Below, in pieces: positions 15,515 through 23,949 of a stretch of DNA of 24,683 nucleotides (positions are counted from its first letter, which is position 1; each line of letters starts with the position of its first letter). The position numbers and the translations under genes were made by a program. The notes beneath the pieces were generated by a model. That model was not told the DNA's origin. It worked only from the letters and a program-made list of their open reading frames with translations, and ran no database searches. Source of the stretch: Bacteroidota bacterium (GTDB taxonomy: Bacteria > Bacteroidota > Bacteroidia > Flavobacteriales > Flavobacteriaceae); the NCBI GenBank assembly GCA_009937085.1, contig JAACDD010000071.1, positions 1-24,683 on the forward strand, read 5' to 3'.

Positions 15515-16318
15515 ATGAAAGATAAAAAGATATTATACATATCATCAGAAGTCGTTCCCTATCTTCCGCAAAGCGAACTCTCCAACTTGGCATTTGAAAT
15601 ACCAAAAATGGTTAACGATCGCGGAGGTCAAACACGTATTTTTATTCCAAAATACGGGTTAATCAACGAACGTCGTCATCAATTACACGAAGTTATTCGC
15701 CTTTCTGGAATGAATTTGGTTGTGAATGATATTGATATGCCGTTGATCATAAAAGTGGCATCTATTCCAAAAGAGCGCATGCAAGTATATTTCATTGACA
15801 ACGAAGATTACTTTAAGGGGCGTGGATTATATGCCGAAGAAAATGGAAAACTCTATTCCGACAATGAAGAACGTGCTATTTTCTTTGCCAAAGGCGTTAT
15901 CGAAACGGTAAAAAAATTGAATTGGTCACCAGATATCATTCATGTTCAAGGCTGGATAGCTGCTTTAGTACCGCTGTATTGTAAGTTTTATTTCAAAGAT
16001 GAACCCTTGCTTGCAAACACTAAAATTGTAACTTCTTTCTTTACACCTCCTTTTGAAGGCAAGTTAGAAGGAGATTTGTTTGCGAAAATTGCATTTGATG
16101 GCATAGAGGACGATCATATGGCGAATTTAAAAACGTCAACGCTTAATGAAATGTTTTCAAATGCAGTGAATCACTCAGACGGCATTATTCTTGCAAGTGA
16201 TGGCGTAAGTGAAACCGTAAAAAAGGCTGCTTTTGGCAGTGGAAAACCTATGTTAGAATTGAGCAAAGAGTCCGATATTCTCAATGCCCACGAAACCTTT
16301 TATCATACCGAATTTTAA
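15515..16318 (+). CDS. Stand-alone N-terminal GT5 (glycogen/starch synthase-like) domain, probably not a synthase
   Basis: The 267 residues align by eye with only the first Rossmann domain of glycogen synthase (KILYISSEVVPYLP, IRIF/TRIFIPKYG, HQLHEVIRLSG, YFIDNEDYF, ERAIFFAKGVIETVKKL, PDIIHVQGWIAALVPLY). The second GT-B domain is absent; full synthases have about 480 residues. Key synthase motifs are also altered: the Lys-x-Gly-Gly-Leu site that binds ADP-glucose reads PQSELSNL, and the usual HDWH is HVQGW. It resembles proteins annotated glycogen/starch synthase in Flavobacteriaceae, so the short form is normal there. Glycogen synthesis is unlikely; a binding or regulatory role is inference. 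The DUF4270 gene starts seven bases after its stop. Confidence 0.75.
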   Translation: MKDKKILYISSEVVPYLPQSELSNLAFEIPKMVNDRGGQTRIFIPKYGLINERRHQLHEVIRLSGMNLVVNDIDMPLIIKVASIPKERMQVYFIDNEDYFKGRGLYAEENGKLYSDNEERAIFFAKGVIETVKKLNWSPDIIHVQGWIAALVPLYCKFYFKDEPLLANTKIVTSFFTPPFEGKLEGDLFAKIAFDGIEDDHMANLKTSTLNEMFSNAVNHSDGIILASDGVSETVKKAAFGSGKPMLELSKESDILNAHETFYHTEF

Positions 16319-16325
16319 CACCCAG

Positions 16326-18044
16326 ATGATTAAAAAAATTATCCCCATTGCACTTGTGCTTGCCCTAGCATCATGCGATAAAAAATTTAATGAAATTGAT
16401 GCCGACGTACTGCCTAAAAACCTAGTTCAAGGAAATAAAGCATATTACCCTGTTAAGGCATCACACACATTAATTGACGTGGCACAAACCAACGCTGGAG
16501 ATGTTTTGCAATTAGGCGAGCGAAACGACAATTTGTTTGGAAAAACCACTGCTGCTGTTGTTTCTCAGTTTAACTTAAGTACGTATCCACCAAAATTTGG
16601 GGTTTACACACACCAACGAGAAATTGATAGTACATTTAATGAGATGGAAACCGTCACGGACGTATGGCTCGAAATACCATTCTTCACCAATCAGATCGAT
16701 GAGGACGGCGATGGCTTGATTGATGCATATGATGTTGATGATTCCGATCCCAACAGCGACTCGGACGGAGACGGAGCAAGTGACATTGCAGAACGAAATG
16801 CGGGCACTGATCCAACAAATCCAGACACTGACGGAGACGGAATTTTAGATGGAGATGACACGGACACGGAAAATCCAAATCCAGACAAAAAATGGTATGC
16901 CATAGATTCTCTTTTTGGTAATAGCGAAGCAACTTTTGACGTTGAGGTTACTAAACTCAACTACTTTTTACGCCAATTAGATCCCGACAATAACTTTGAG
17001 CAACAGCAACCGTATTACTCTAATTTTAATTTTGACACCTACAAAGACATACAAATCGGCACTGATAACGTTCAATTGAGCTTTGATGAAATTAATGTTG
17101 AAGGGGAAGATGCTCAAAATTTAACGCCAAGACTTCGTGTTCCTTTGGACAAAACATTTTTTCAGCAGCAGATTTTTGATAAAGAAGGCGCAACAGAACT
17201 TTCAAGCTTTGAATCATTTCAAGATTATTTTAGGTCTATTTCTATAGAAACAAGCAACTTTAGCACGCCCTTACTCATGTTACTCGACTTTGATAGAATG
17301 ATTATTCGGGTTGCGTATTCTTACAAAGCTGTGAAACCAGATACTGATCCTGAAGAAATTGAAGATGTTGATCTGGATTACGTATTTAACGCAGGAGCAC
17401 TTAAATTTAATACGATAACCAGATTACCAGCTGCATCAGCAGCGCTAAATGATATCGTTTCCGCGACTGCGCCAACGCAAATTGCTTTAGCTGGTGGATT
17501 GGGAAGCGTAGCTACAATTAATCTTTTTGAAGACGATGAAGCCTTGGAAGCAATTAAAGGTGAGGGGGATTCTTGGTTGTTAAACGAAGCCAACCTTACA
17601 TTTTATGTTGATAAACAAGCTGTAGCGCAACACGGCTTATCACTCCCTCAGCGATTGTATTTGTACAATGCCAATACCAATGCAGCTATCGTAGATTTTT
17701 CACAGGACGTAACTGCTACAAGCACACAAAATAAATTGGTGTATAATGGGTATCTTTTAGAGGAAGACGAAGAGCAATTCTACAAGATCAGAATAACCGA
17801 TCATTTCCGTAATATTATTAAAAATGATTCTGTCAACGCACCACTACGCTTAGCAGTTGCCAATGCCTTTGCAACGCAAAACCCAGTTGCCATGACAAAA
17901 GTTGACAATACAACGCTGAAAAAAGTTCCTGCGATAACAATTTCTACACCAAAGTCGGCGGTATTTGTAGGTCCAAACCCAACAGATCCAACACTCGCAG
18001 ATTTAAAGTTGCAGTTAGAAGTATTCTATACAGAGATAGATTAA
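16326..18044 (+). CDS. DUF4270 lipoprotein with Ca-binding Asp-rich repeats
   Basis: A 572-residue predicted lipoprotein: signal MIKKIIPIALVLALASC with Cys17 as the lipidated residue (lipobox LASC). The early segments (FNEIDADVLP, KASHTLIDVAQTN, LLFGK-like DNLFGKTTAAVVSQ, WLEIPFF, IDSLFGN, NYFLRQLDP) are those of DUF4270, a Bacteroidota cell-envelope family of unknown function. Between WLEIPFF and IDSLFGN, residues 125-187 carry three DxDGDGxxD motifs. The start is the ATG at 16326; an upstream in-frame ATG at 16284 lies inside the previous gene and would bury the signal peptide. It is probably cotranscribed with the GT5-like gene. It converges on rpoN with a seven-base gap. Confidence 0.82.
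   Translation: MIKKIIPIALVLALASCDKKFNEIDADVLPKNLVQGNKAYYPVKASHTLIDVAQTNAGDVLQLGERNDNLFGKTTAAVVSQFNLSTYPPKFGVYTHQREIDSTFNEMETVTDVWLEIPFFTNQIDEDGDGLIDAYDVDDSDPNSDSDGDGASDIAERNAGTDPTNPDTDGDGILDGDDTDTENPNPDKKWYAIDSLFGNSEATFDVEVTKLNYFLRQLDPDNNFEQQQPYYSNFNFDTYKDIQIGTDNVQLSFDEINVEGEDAQNLTPRLRVPLDKTFFQQQIFDKEGATELSSFESFQDYFRSISIETSNFSTPLLMLLDFDRMIIRVAYSYKAVKPDTDPEEIEDVDLDYVFNAGALKFNTITRLPAASAALNDIVSATAPTQIALAGGLGSVATINLFEDDEALEAIKGEGDSWLLNEANLTFYVDKQAVAQHGLSLPQRLYLYNANTNAAIVDFSQDVTATSTQNKLVYNGYLLEEDEEQFYKIRITDHFRNIIKNDSVNAPLRLAVANAFATQNPVAMTKVDNTTLKKVPAITISTPKSAVFVGPNPTDPTLADLKLQLEVFYTEID
16698..16886 (+). repeat. Thrombospondin type 3-like Ca-binding repeat segment
   Basis: Three Asp loops of the form DxDGDGxxD occur at residues 125-133, 145-153 and 167-175 of the DUF4270 protein, spaced 20-22 residues apart and joined by VDDSDPNS and RNAGTDPTNP linkers. 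This is the signature of thrombospondin type 3-like calcium-binding repeats found in many secreted Bacteroidota proteins. The segment is very acidic and differs in composition from its flanks. Confidence 0.8.
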
Positions 18045-18051
18045 AAGAAAT

Positions 18052-19500
18052 TTATAACTCTTTCCGTAATCGCGCTACAGGTGCGCCAATCATTTCGCGG
18101 TATTTTGCCACGGTTCTACGGGCAATGGGATAGCCTTTTTCGTTCATGATGTTCATCAATTGCTCGTCGGTAAGTGGACTGGTTTTATCTTCAGCAGCAA
18201 TTACATCATCCAATACTTTTTTTACTTCAATAGATGAAACTTCCTCTCCTGCGGCATTGGTAATGCCTTCCGAGAAAAACCACTTTACTAATTTGGTGCC
18301 ATAAGGCGTATCCACATATTTGCTGTTGGCAACTCTAGAAACAGTCGAAATATCCATCCCGATGCGGTCTGCGATATCTTTTAAAATCATAGGCTTGAGC
18401 TTCTGTTCATCGCCAGTAAGGAAATAGTCTTCTTGAAACACCATGATGGTTTTCATGGTTTCATAGAGTGTATGTTGACGTTGTTTTATGGCATCGATAA
18501 ACCAACGGGCAGCATCTAATTTTTGCTTAATAAATTGAACCGCTTTTCGCTGCTCTTTGTTTTTTTGTTTGGCTTCTTTATAGCCCGATAGCATATTGCG
18601 GTATTCGGCAGACACGTGCAGTTCTGGCGCATTGCGTCCATTGAGCATAAGACTGAGCTGTCCCTCTTGCAACTGAATACTAAAATCGGGAACAATTTGT
18701 GCATTCATTTTGGTATCGCTACCAAAGGCAGCACCTGGTTTTGGGTTTAGCTTTTCGATTTCGTACATGCAGTCTTTTAGCTGCTCATCATCAATTTTAA
18801 ACCGCGCTTTAATTTTATTAAAATGCTTTTTTGTAAATGCTTCAAACTGCTCATCAAGAAGCGCAATTGCTGTTGTAACGGCTGGGTTTTGTTGTTTTCG
18901 TCTAAGCTGAATAAGCAGGCACTCTTTCAAGTTTAACGCACCAACACCCGCTGGATCAAGCCGATGTACCGATTGTAAAATCCGACGTACTTCCGCTTCA
19001 GTGGTATAAATGTTTTCGGTAAATGCCAAATCATCTACAATGTCAATTAATTCCTGCCTGATATATCCGCTAGTATCAATACTTCCCACTAAAAATGCGG
19101 CAATGCGGTATTCTTGTTCTGTGAAAGTAAAGGTGTCTAATTGTGCCATTAACTGCTGGTGAAAGCTTATTCCTGCAGCATAGGGTACGTGTTTATCCTC
19201 ATCGTCTGGACTGTAGTTTTGCGCACGAAGGCGATATTCTGGGATTTCATCGTCGCTCAAATAGGCGTCAATATCAATGTCATCCGCTTCAATAATTTCG
19301 CCCTTATCTTCCTCATGAGTAGCAAATTCTTCCTGCTCTTTTTCATCTTCTTTACCAGAGGCAAGCGCTGGATTTTCTTCAATTTCACGAGAAATTTGTT
19401 GCTCAAACGACTGAATGGGCAATTGAATCAACTTCATCAGCTGAATTTGCTGCGGCGATAGCTTTTGAGAAAGCTTAAATTGAAGGTGTTGTTTAAGCAT
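18052..19500 (-). CDS. rpoN: RNA polymerase sigma-54 factor
   Basis: Alternative sigma factor that needs enhancer-binding ATPases to open promoters of the -24/-12 type. The 482 residues show region I (QHLQFKLSQKLSPQQIQLMKLIQLP, activator-interacting), an acidic region II (about 50-85), the core-binding region III (DTSGYIRQEL, RLDPAGVGALNLKECL, KLNPKPG), a helix-turn-helix (ADRIGMDISTVSRVANSKYV) and the diagnostic RpoN box ARRTVAKYRE at 460-469. Length is normal. It lies 48 bases after asnS on the same strand; no strong own promoter was found. No activator gene is present in this window. Confidence 0.97.
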   Translation of the reverse strand: MLKQHLQFKLSQKLSPQQIQLMKLIQLPIQSFEQQISREIEENPALASGKEDEKEQEEFATHEEDKGEIIEADDIDIDAYLSDDEIPEYRLRAQNYSPDDEDKHVPYAAGISFHQQLMAQLDTFTFTEQEYRIAAFLVGSIDTSGYIRQELIDIVDDLAFTENIYTTEAEVRRILQSVHRLDPAGVGALNLKECLLIQLRRKQQNPAVTTAIALLDEQFEAFTKKHFNKIKARFKIDDEQLKDCMYEIEKLNPKPGAAFGSDTKMNAQIVPDFSIQLQEGQLSLMLNGRNAPELHVSAEYRNMLSGYKEAKQKNKEQRKAVQFIKQKLDAARWFIDAIKQRQHTLYETMKTIMVFQEDYFLTGDEQKLKPMILKDIADRIGMDISTVSRVANSKYVDTPYGTKLVKWFFSEGITNAAGEEVSSIEVKKVLDDVIAAEDKTSPLTDEQLMNIMNEKGYPIARRTVAKYREMIGAPVARLRKEL

Positions 19501-19548
19501 GAATTAAAATAGGGTCCTTAAAAGTACAAAAAACCCACACAACCTTTC

Positions 19549-20949
19549 CTAAAATGCGGCATTTAGCGGAGTTCTAGGATATGGAATTACATCTCTGATG
19601 TTCGACATTCCTGTGGTATAGAGTACCAAACGCTCAAACCCAAGTCCAAAACCAGCGTGTACGGCTGTTCCAAATTTGCGTAAATCTGTGTACCACCACA
19701 ATTCTTCTTCGTCTATATCCATGGCGCGCATACGCGCTACAAGTTTGTCTAAGCGTTCTTCACGCTGCGATCCACCAACCATTTCGCCCACACCTGGGAA
19801 CAATACATCCATTGCACGAACGGTTTTACCGTCTTCGTTCATACGCATATAAAACGCCTTTATTTCGGCAGGATAGTCAAATAAAATCACGGGGCTGCTA
19901 AAGTGTTTTTCAACCAGATAGCGCTCGTGTTCACTTTGTAAATCGGCACCCCAAGCATCAATGGGATACTTGAATTTCTTCTTTTTATTGGGCTTTGAGT
20001 TTCGCAAAATAGCAATCGCTTCGGTGTATGAAACACGCATAAACTCATTTTGCGTAACAAACTGTAAGCGCTCTATAAGCCCCATAGGACTGCGCTCAAG
20101 TTGTGGTTTTTTAGCCTCTTCTTGCGCAAAGCGTTGATCTAAAAACGCCAAATCTTCTTCGCAATTTTCTAACACATACGCCAATACCGACTTGATAAAA
20201 TCCTCAGCCAAGTCCATATTGTCGTCCAAATCGTTAAAAGCTACTTCGGGTTCAATCATCCAAAATTCTGCCAAGTGTCTTGAAGTATTGGAGTTTTCGG
20301 CTCTAAACGTAGGACCAAACGTATACACTTTACCCAATCCCATAGCATAGGTTTCGGCCTCCAATTGCCCAGAAACAGTAAGGTTGGTTTCTTTGCCAAA
20401 AAAGTCAGGCTCGTCTGTTTTTTGGTTCGGCTCTTTTGTAGTTACACGAAACATTTCACCAGCACCTTCGGCATCACTGCCCGTAATTATAGGAGTATGG
20501 ACTTGGTAAAATCCATTTTGTGTAAAGTATTGATGCACAGCAAACGATAACGCAGCGCGTACACGCATTACGGCAGCAAAAGTATTGGTACGCACGCGTA
20601 AATGGGCTTTTTCGCGTAAAAATTCTAAGGTGTGTTTTTTAGGCTGTATGGGATATTCATCGGGATTTGAGCCACCCAAAATAAGTACCGAATCGGCTTG
20701 GATTTCAAATTGTTGCCCTTTGCCTTGACTTTCAACTAGTGTTCCCGAAATCTCTAAAGCTGCTCCTGTATTTATTTCAGCAAGCACCTCTTCTGACATT
20801 TGTTCAAAATCTACCACGCATTGCAAATTTGCTAAACAGGAACCGTCGTTTAATGCAATAAATCGATTAGCACGAAAAGTACGTACCCAACCGCGAACGG
20901 TAACTTTTTGACCTTTTTGTTCACCAGAAAAAAGTTGACGAATGTCCAT
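19549..20949 (-). CDS. asnS: Asparagine--tRNA ligase
   Basis: Charges tRNA-Asn with asparagine. The 466-residue class IIb synthetase has an N-terminal OB-fold anticodon-binding domain (about 1-95, with VTVRGWVRTFRANRF), motif 1 near 140-160 (HTPIITGSDAEGAGEMF), motif 2 at 211-230 (FGPTFRAENSNTSRH), and motif 3 at 433-442 (GFGLGFERLV). The MFRV segment and lack of an aspartyl-type insertion favour AsnRS over AspRS. A perfect -7 box lies 22 bases upstream, in the gap after the exporter gene, so asnS and rpoN may have their own message. Its presence implies direct charging of tRNA-Asn. Confidence 0.96.
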   Translation of the reverse strand: MDIRQLFSGEQKGQKVTVRGWVRTFRANRFIALNDGSCLANLQCVVDFEQMSEEVLAEINTGAALEISGTLVESQGKGQQFEIQADSVLILGGSNPDEYPIQPKKHTLEFLREKAHLRVRTNTFAAVMRVRAALSFAVHQYFTQNGFYQVHTPIITGSDAEGAGEMFRVTTKEPNQKTDEPDFFGKETNLTVSGQLEAETYAMGLGKVYTFGPTFRAENSNTSRHLAEFWMIEPEVAFNDLDDNMDLAEDFIKSVLAYVLENCEEDLAFLDQRFAQEEAKKPQLERSPMGLIERLQFVTQNEFMRVSYTEAIAILRNSKPNKKKKFKYPIDAWGADLQSEHERYLVEKHFSSPVILFDYPAEIKAFYMRMNEDGKTVRAMDVLFPGVGEMVGGSQREERLDKLVARMRAMDIDEEELWWYTDLRKFGTAVHAGFGLGFERLVLYTTGMSNIRDVIPYPRTPLNAAF

Positions 20950-20971
20950 ACTGAGTTTAAATTAACAGTGG

Positions 20972-20979
20972 CAAATATA
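20972..20979 (-). promoter_or_regulatory. -7 box of asnS
   Basis: On the minus strand TATATTTG (20979-20972) is an exact TAnnTTTG match, 22 bases before the asnS ATG at 20949 and just after the exporter stop. No TTTG was found at 19-21 bases upstream. The leader length matches sdhC and the barrel gene. Confidence 0.5.
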
Positions 20980-20985
20980 ACGGAA

Positions 20986-23370
20986 TTATTCTGCTTCGTT
21001 CTCGGGCAAAATCTTAAATTTTGGCTCTTTGAGCGTACGCTTATTGGCAATTTGCTTTTCAAGCGAAAGCAATAAAGAAGGCAATAAAATCAGGTTAGCA
21101 AGCATGGCAAAAAGCAAGGTTGCCGATACCAAACCACCAAGTGCAACCGTGCCACCATAGCTTGAAATCATAAATACTGAAAAGCCAAAAAACAATACAA
21201 TTGACGTGTAGAACATACTTACGCCCGTTTCGCGAAGTGCTGCATAAACCGATTTTTTAACGTTCCATTTTGTGGCTTGTAGTTCTTGTCGGTATTTCAC
21301 CAAATAGTGAATGGTATCATCTACTGAAATTCCAAAAGCAACACTAAACACCAGAATGGTTGATGGCTTAATAGCAATACCCAAAAAACCCATCATACCC
21401 GCTGTAAGAATAAGCGGAATAATATTTGGTAAGAGTGAAATAAGAATCATCCGAAACGAACGGAACATATATGCCATAAATAATGCAATTAGCAGAATGG
21501 CAAGACTGAGTGATACCACCAAATTACGCACCAAAAAACGCGTTCCCTTAAGGTAACCCAATGCTTTTCCTGTCATGGAAACTGCAAAACGGTCCGCAGG
21601 GAAATACTTATCAATACTTTTTTGTATTTGCTGCTCAATGGCTTCCATACGTTCAGTACTCACATCTTGAAGCATGACAGTGATTCGGGCAAATTGACCT
21701 GTGTCGTCTACCAATCGGGTTAGAAAACTGGCTTCATCACCCAGGTTTTTGGCGTGTGCTCGAATAAAATTATTTTCTTGATTTGTGGGCAGTTGGAAGT
21801 ATTTCGGATTTCCGTTGTAGAATGCTTGCTTTAAGTATTTTGCTACGGCAACGGCTGAAACGGGATTAGAGAGCTCTGGAATTTCACGTAAATCATTTTC
21901 AAGTCTATTGATGCGGCTCAATGTTGAAAGACGGGTTGCGCCGTTTTTACGTTTGGTATCTACCATAATTTCAATGGGCATAACCCCTTTGAAGTGCGTT
22001 TCAAAAAAACGAATGTCTTTATAAAAACCCGCTTTTTTGGGCATGTCATCTACTATGGTTCCCGAAAGTCGAATTTCATACATCCCAACAATACTAAGCA
22101 TCAACGCAATAACCGAGATAAAATACACCGATACACGATGTTGCTTTACCATGCGCTCCATCCAAGACACAAAGCCCGAGATCCAATTTCTGTTAAGGTG
22201 CTTTAAGTGTTTTTTATTCGGAATTGGCATAAAGCTGTAAATGATAGGAATCATAAGCAACGACAAAACAAAAATCATCATGATATTAATGGAGGCCACT
22301 ACCCCAAATTCACGCAGCAGCGTACTGTTGGTAAGCATAAACGTGGCAAAACCACAAGCAGTGGTCATGTTGGTCATGAGTGTGGCGTTTCCAATTTTTG
22401 AAATAACACGTTGTAACGATCGCGCTTGATTGCCGTGTTTTTTGATTTCGTTTTGGTATTTATTGATGAGAAAAATACAATTGGGTACGCCAATCACAAT
22501 AATAATAGGCGGAATGAGCGCTGTAAGAACCGTAATTTCATAACCCAACAAACCAATGATACCAAATGCCCACATCACACCAATAACAACAATGGACATG
22601 GAAATAAAGGTTGCTCGATACGATCTAAAAAAGAAAAAGAATATTAGCGTCGTAATCAACGTTGCTGCTACGACAAACAATCCAATTTCATCTAAAATCA
22701 TTTTAGCGTTTAGTGTGCGTATATAAGGCATTCCCGATACGCGCACATCAAGCTTTGTTTTTGCTTCAAATGCGGCTATTTTTGGAATCAAAACATGATC
22801 AACAAAGGCTTGTCGCTCGCCGCTATTCACCACTTCTGGGCGCAAGTAAATACCTGTTTGTACCACACCGGTTTCTTTGTTGAAAAGCAATTCGTTGTAG
22901 AGTGGTTGTTGCTGGAACAACCATTTTTTTAATGCGGTTGCTTCTTCGTTGGTTTTGGGCTGTTGATAGGGGATTGGTGCCGCTTCAAACACTCTTTTTT
23001 TGGTATTTCGCTTGAGTTGGGTTAGTTCGCTAATTCCCATTACATAAGCGATACTTGGAGAAGTCGCTAAACTATCGCCAAGTGCCTTCCATGCTTCAAG
23101 TTTTTCGGGTGTAAAAAACTGCTTGTCTTGTACGGCAATGACCACCATATTCCCTTCCTCACCAAAACGGTCTAAAAAGCTTTCGTAAAAGGTATTAAAA
23201 GGATGGTTGTCGGGCAAAAGATTTGCCTCGGTGAAACTAAACCTAATATTTCCCCACTGGGTAGACAGGAAAAAAGTAGCAGCCACTATAGCTGCTAAAA
23301 ACAATATACGGTTACGGAGGATAAGCCGTGCCACGCTTCCCCAAAAGCGTGTATTTATCCATTTTATCAT
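20986..23370 (-). CDS. RND-superfamily (MMPL-type) exporter
   Basis: Inner-membrane transporter of 794 residues with the RND duplication: TM1 (about 17-38), a large extracytoplasmic loop, a block of TM helices (about 230-375), TM7 near 415, a second loop, then a second block (about 620-770). The motif FGISVDDTIHYL at 679-690 in the second block holds the Asp pair used for proton coupling in RND pumps. It is the single-subunit MMPL/sterol-sensing-like type; no adaptor or outer-membrane channel gene is adjacent. Substrate is unknown, with lipids or hydrophobic compounds likely from family members. It lies 24 bases after frr. Confidence 0.87.
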   Translation of the reverse strand: MIKWINTRFWGSVARLILRNRILFLAAIVAATFFLSTQWGNIRFSFTEANLLPDNHPFNTFYESFLDRFGEEGNMVVIAVQDKQFFTPEKLEAWKALGDSLATSPSIAYVMGISELTQLKRNTKKRVFEAAPIPYQQPKTNEEATALKKWLFQQQPLYNELLFNKETGVVQTGIYLRPEVVNSGERQAFVDHVLIPKIAAFEAKTKLDVRVSGMPYIRTLNAKMILDEIGLFVVAATLITTLIFFFFFRSYRATFISMSIVVIGVMWAFGIIGLLGYEITVLTALIPPIIIVIGVPNCIFLINKYQNEIKKHGNQARSLQRVISKIGNATLMTNMTTACGFATFMLTNSTLLREFGVVASINIMMIFVLSLLMIPIIYSFMPIPNKKHLKHLNRNWISGFVSWMERMVKQHRVSVYFISVIALMLSIVGMYEIRLSGTIVDDMPKKAGFYKDIRFFETHFKGVMPIEIMVDTKRKNGATRLSTLSRINRLENDLREIPELSNPVSAVAVAKYLKQAFYNGNPKYFQLPTNQENNFIRAHAKNLGDEASFLTRLVDDTGQFARITVMLQDVSTERMEAIEQQIQKSIDKYFPADRFAVSMTGKALGYLKGTRFLVRNLVVSLSLAILLIALFMAYMFRSFRMILISLLPNIIPLILTAGMMGFLGIAIKPSTILVFSVAFGISVDDTIHYLVKYRQELQATKWNVKKSVYAALRETGVSMFYTSIVLFFGFSVFMISSYGGTVALGGLVSATLLFAMLANLILLPSLLLSLEKQIANKRTLKEPKFKILPENEAE

Positions 23371-23383
23371 AGCAATCTTCTAT

Positions 23384-23408
23384 TCATGAACCGTTTATAC
23401 GGTCATGA
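23384..23408 (-). promoter_or_regulatory. Strong hairpin over the frr stop codon
   Basis: Bases 23384-23394 (TCATGAACCGT) pair with 23399-23408 (ACGGTCATGA), giving 10 base pairs with one bulged A and the loop TTAT. The stop codon of frr (23397-23395) lies in the loop. No T-run follows on the minus strand, so this is more likely an mRNA-stability or attenuation element between frr and the exporter gene than a full terminator. Confidence 0.5.
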
Positions 23409-23946
23409 TTTCTTTTTCTTTCACCACATATTTTTCATCTATCGTGGCAATATATTTATCGGTCTTATCCTGTACATCGACCTCAGCATTTTTGAGTTCG
23501 TCTTCAGAAAGATCCAGTTTTTTGAGTTCGGTATTGGCATCCTTACGGGCATTGCGTATCCCAACTTTGGCGTGCTCAGCTTCCGCTTTGGCTTGTTTTA
23601 CCAGTTCGCGGCGGCGTTCTTCAGTTAGCGGCGGAATGCTAATGATGATTGACTCGCCATTGTTCATTGGATTAAGACCCAAATTGGCAACCATAATGGC
23701 CTTTTCAATCTCAGGTATTAGTGTTTTTTCCCAGGGTTGTACTGATAAGGTTTGCGCATCTGGAGTGTTTACATTGGCCACCTGACTAAGCGGTGTTTGC
23801 GCTCCGTAATAATCTACTTTCACAGAAGAAAGCATCACAGGGTTTGCCTTTCCTGCACGGATATTAATAAAAGATTTGTCAAGATGCTCAAGCGCCTTGT
23901 CCATGGCTTCCTCGGTTGCTTCGAGGACAAAAGTTAGTTCTTCCAT
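23395..23946 (-). CDS. frr: Ribosome recycling factor
   Basis: Splits post-termination ribosomes together with EF-G. The 183 residues fit the usual length and the two-domain tRNA-mimic shape: a three-helix bundle (start to about 30, and 105 to the end) around a beta domain (about 31-104). Conserved segments are NIRAGKANPVML, VDYYGAQTPLSQVANV, WEKTLIPEIEKAI, GLNPMNNGE and IPPLTEERRRELVKQAK. It starts three bases after pyrH ends, a gene order common in bacteria. The stop codon sits in the loop of a 10-bp hairpin. Confidence 0.97.
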   Translation of the reverse strand: MEELTFVLEATEEAMDKALEHLDKSFINIRAGKANPVMLSSVKVDYYGAQTPLSQVANVNTPDAQTLSVQPWEKTLIPEIEKAIMVANLGLNPMNNGESIIISIPPLTEERRRELVKQAKAEAEHAKVGIRNARKDANTELKKLDLSEDELKNAEVDVQDKTDKYIATIDEKYVVKEKEIMTV

Positions 23947-23949
23947 AGC

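Noticed and set aside
16284..16325. ATG at 16284 as the start of the DUF4270 gene
   Set aside because: It overlaps the previous gene and puts 14 polar residues before a clear lipoprotein signal peptide.
16684..16960. Two overlapping minus-strand frames opposite the Asp-rich part of the DUF4270 gene
   Set aside because: Their Ser/Pro and Cys/His-rich composition is simply the complement of the GAT/GAC-rich Ca-binding repeats.
19549..19566. Palindrome CTAAAATGCGGCATTTAG over the asnS stop as a terminator
   Set aside because: The stem is about seven AT-rich pairs with a bulge and a three-base loop, and no T-run follows directly on the minus strand.
23405..23785. A 126-codon plus-strand open frame opposite frr
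   Set aside because: Ser/Leu-rich shadow of the intact ribosome recycling factor gene; no own promoter or family signature.
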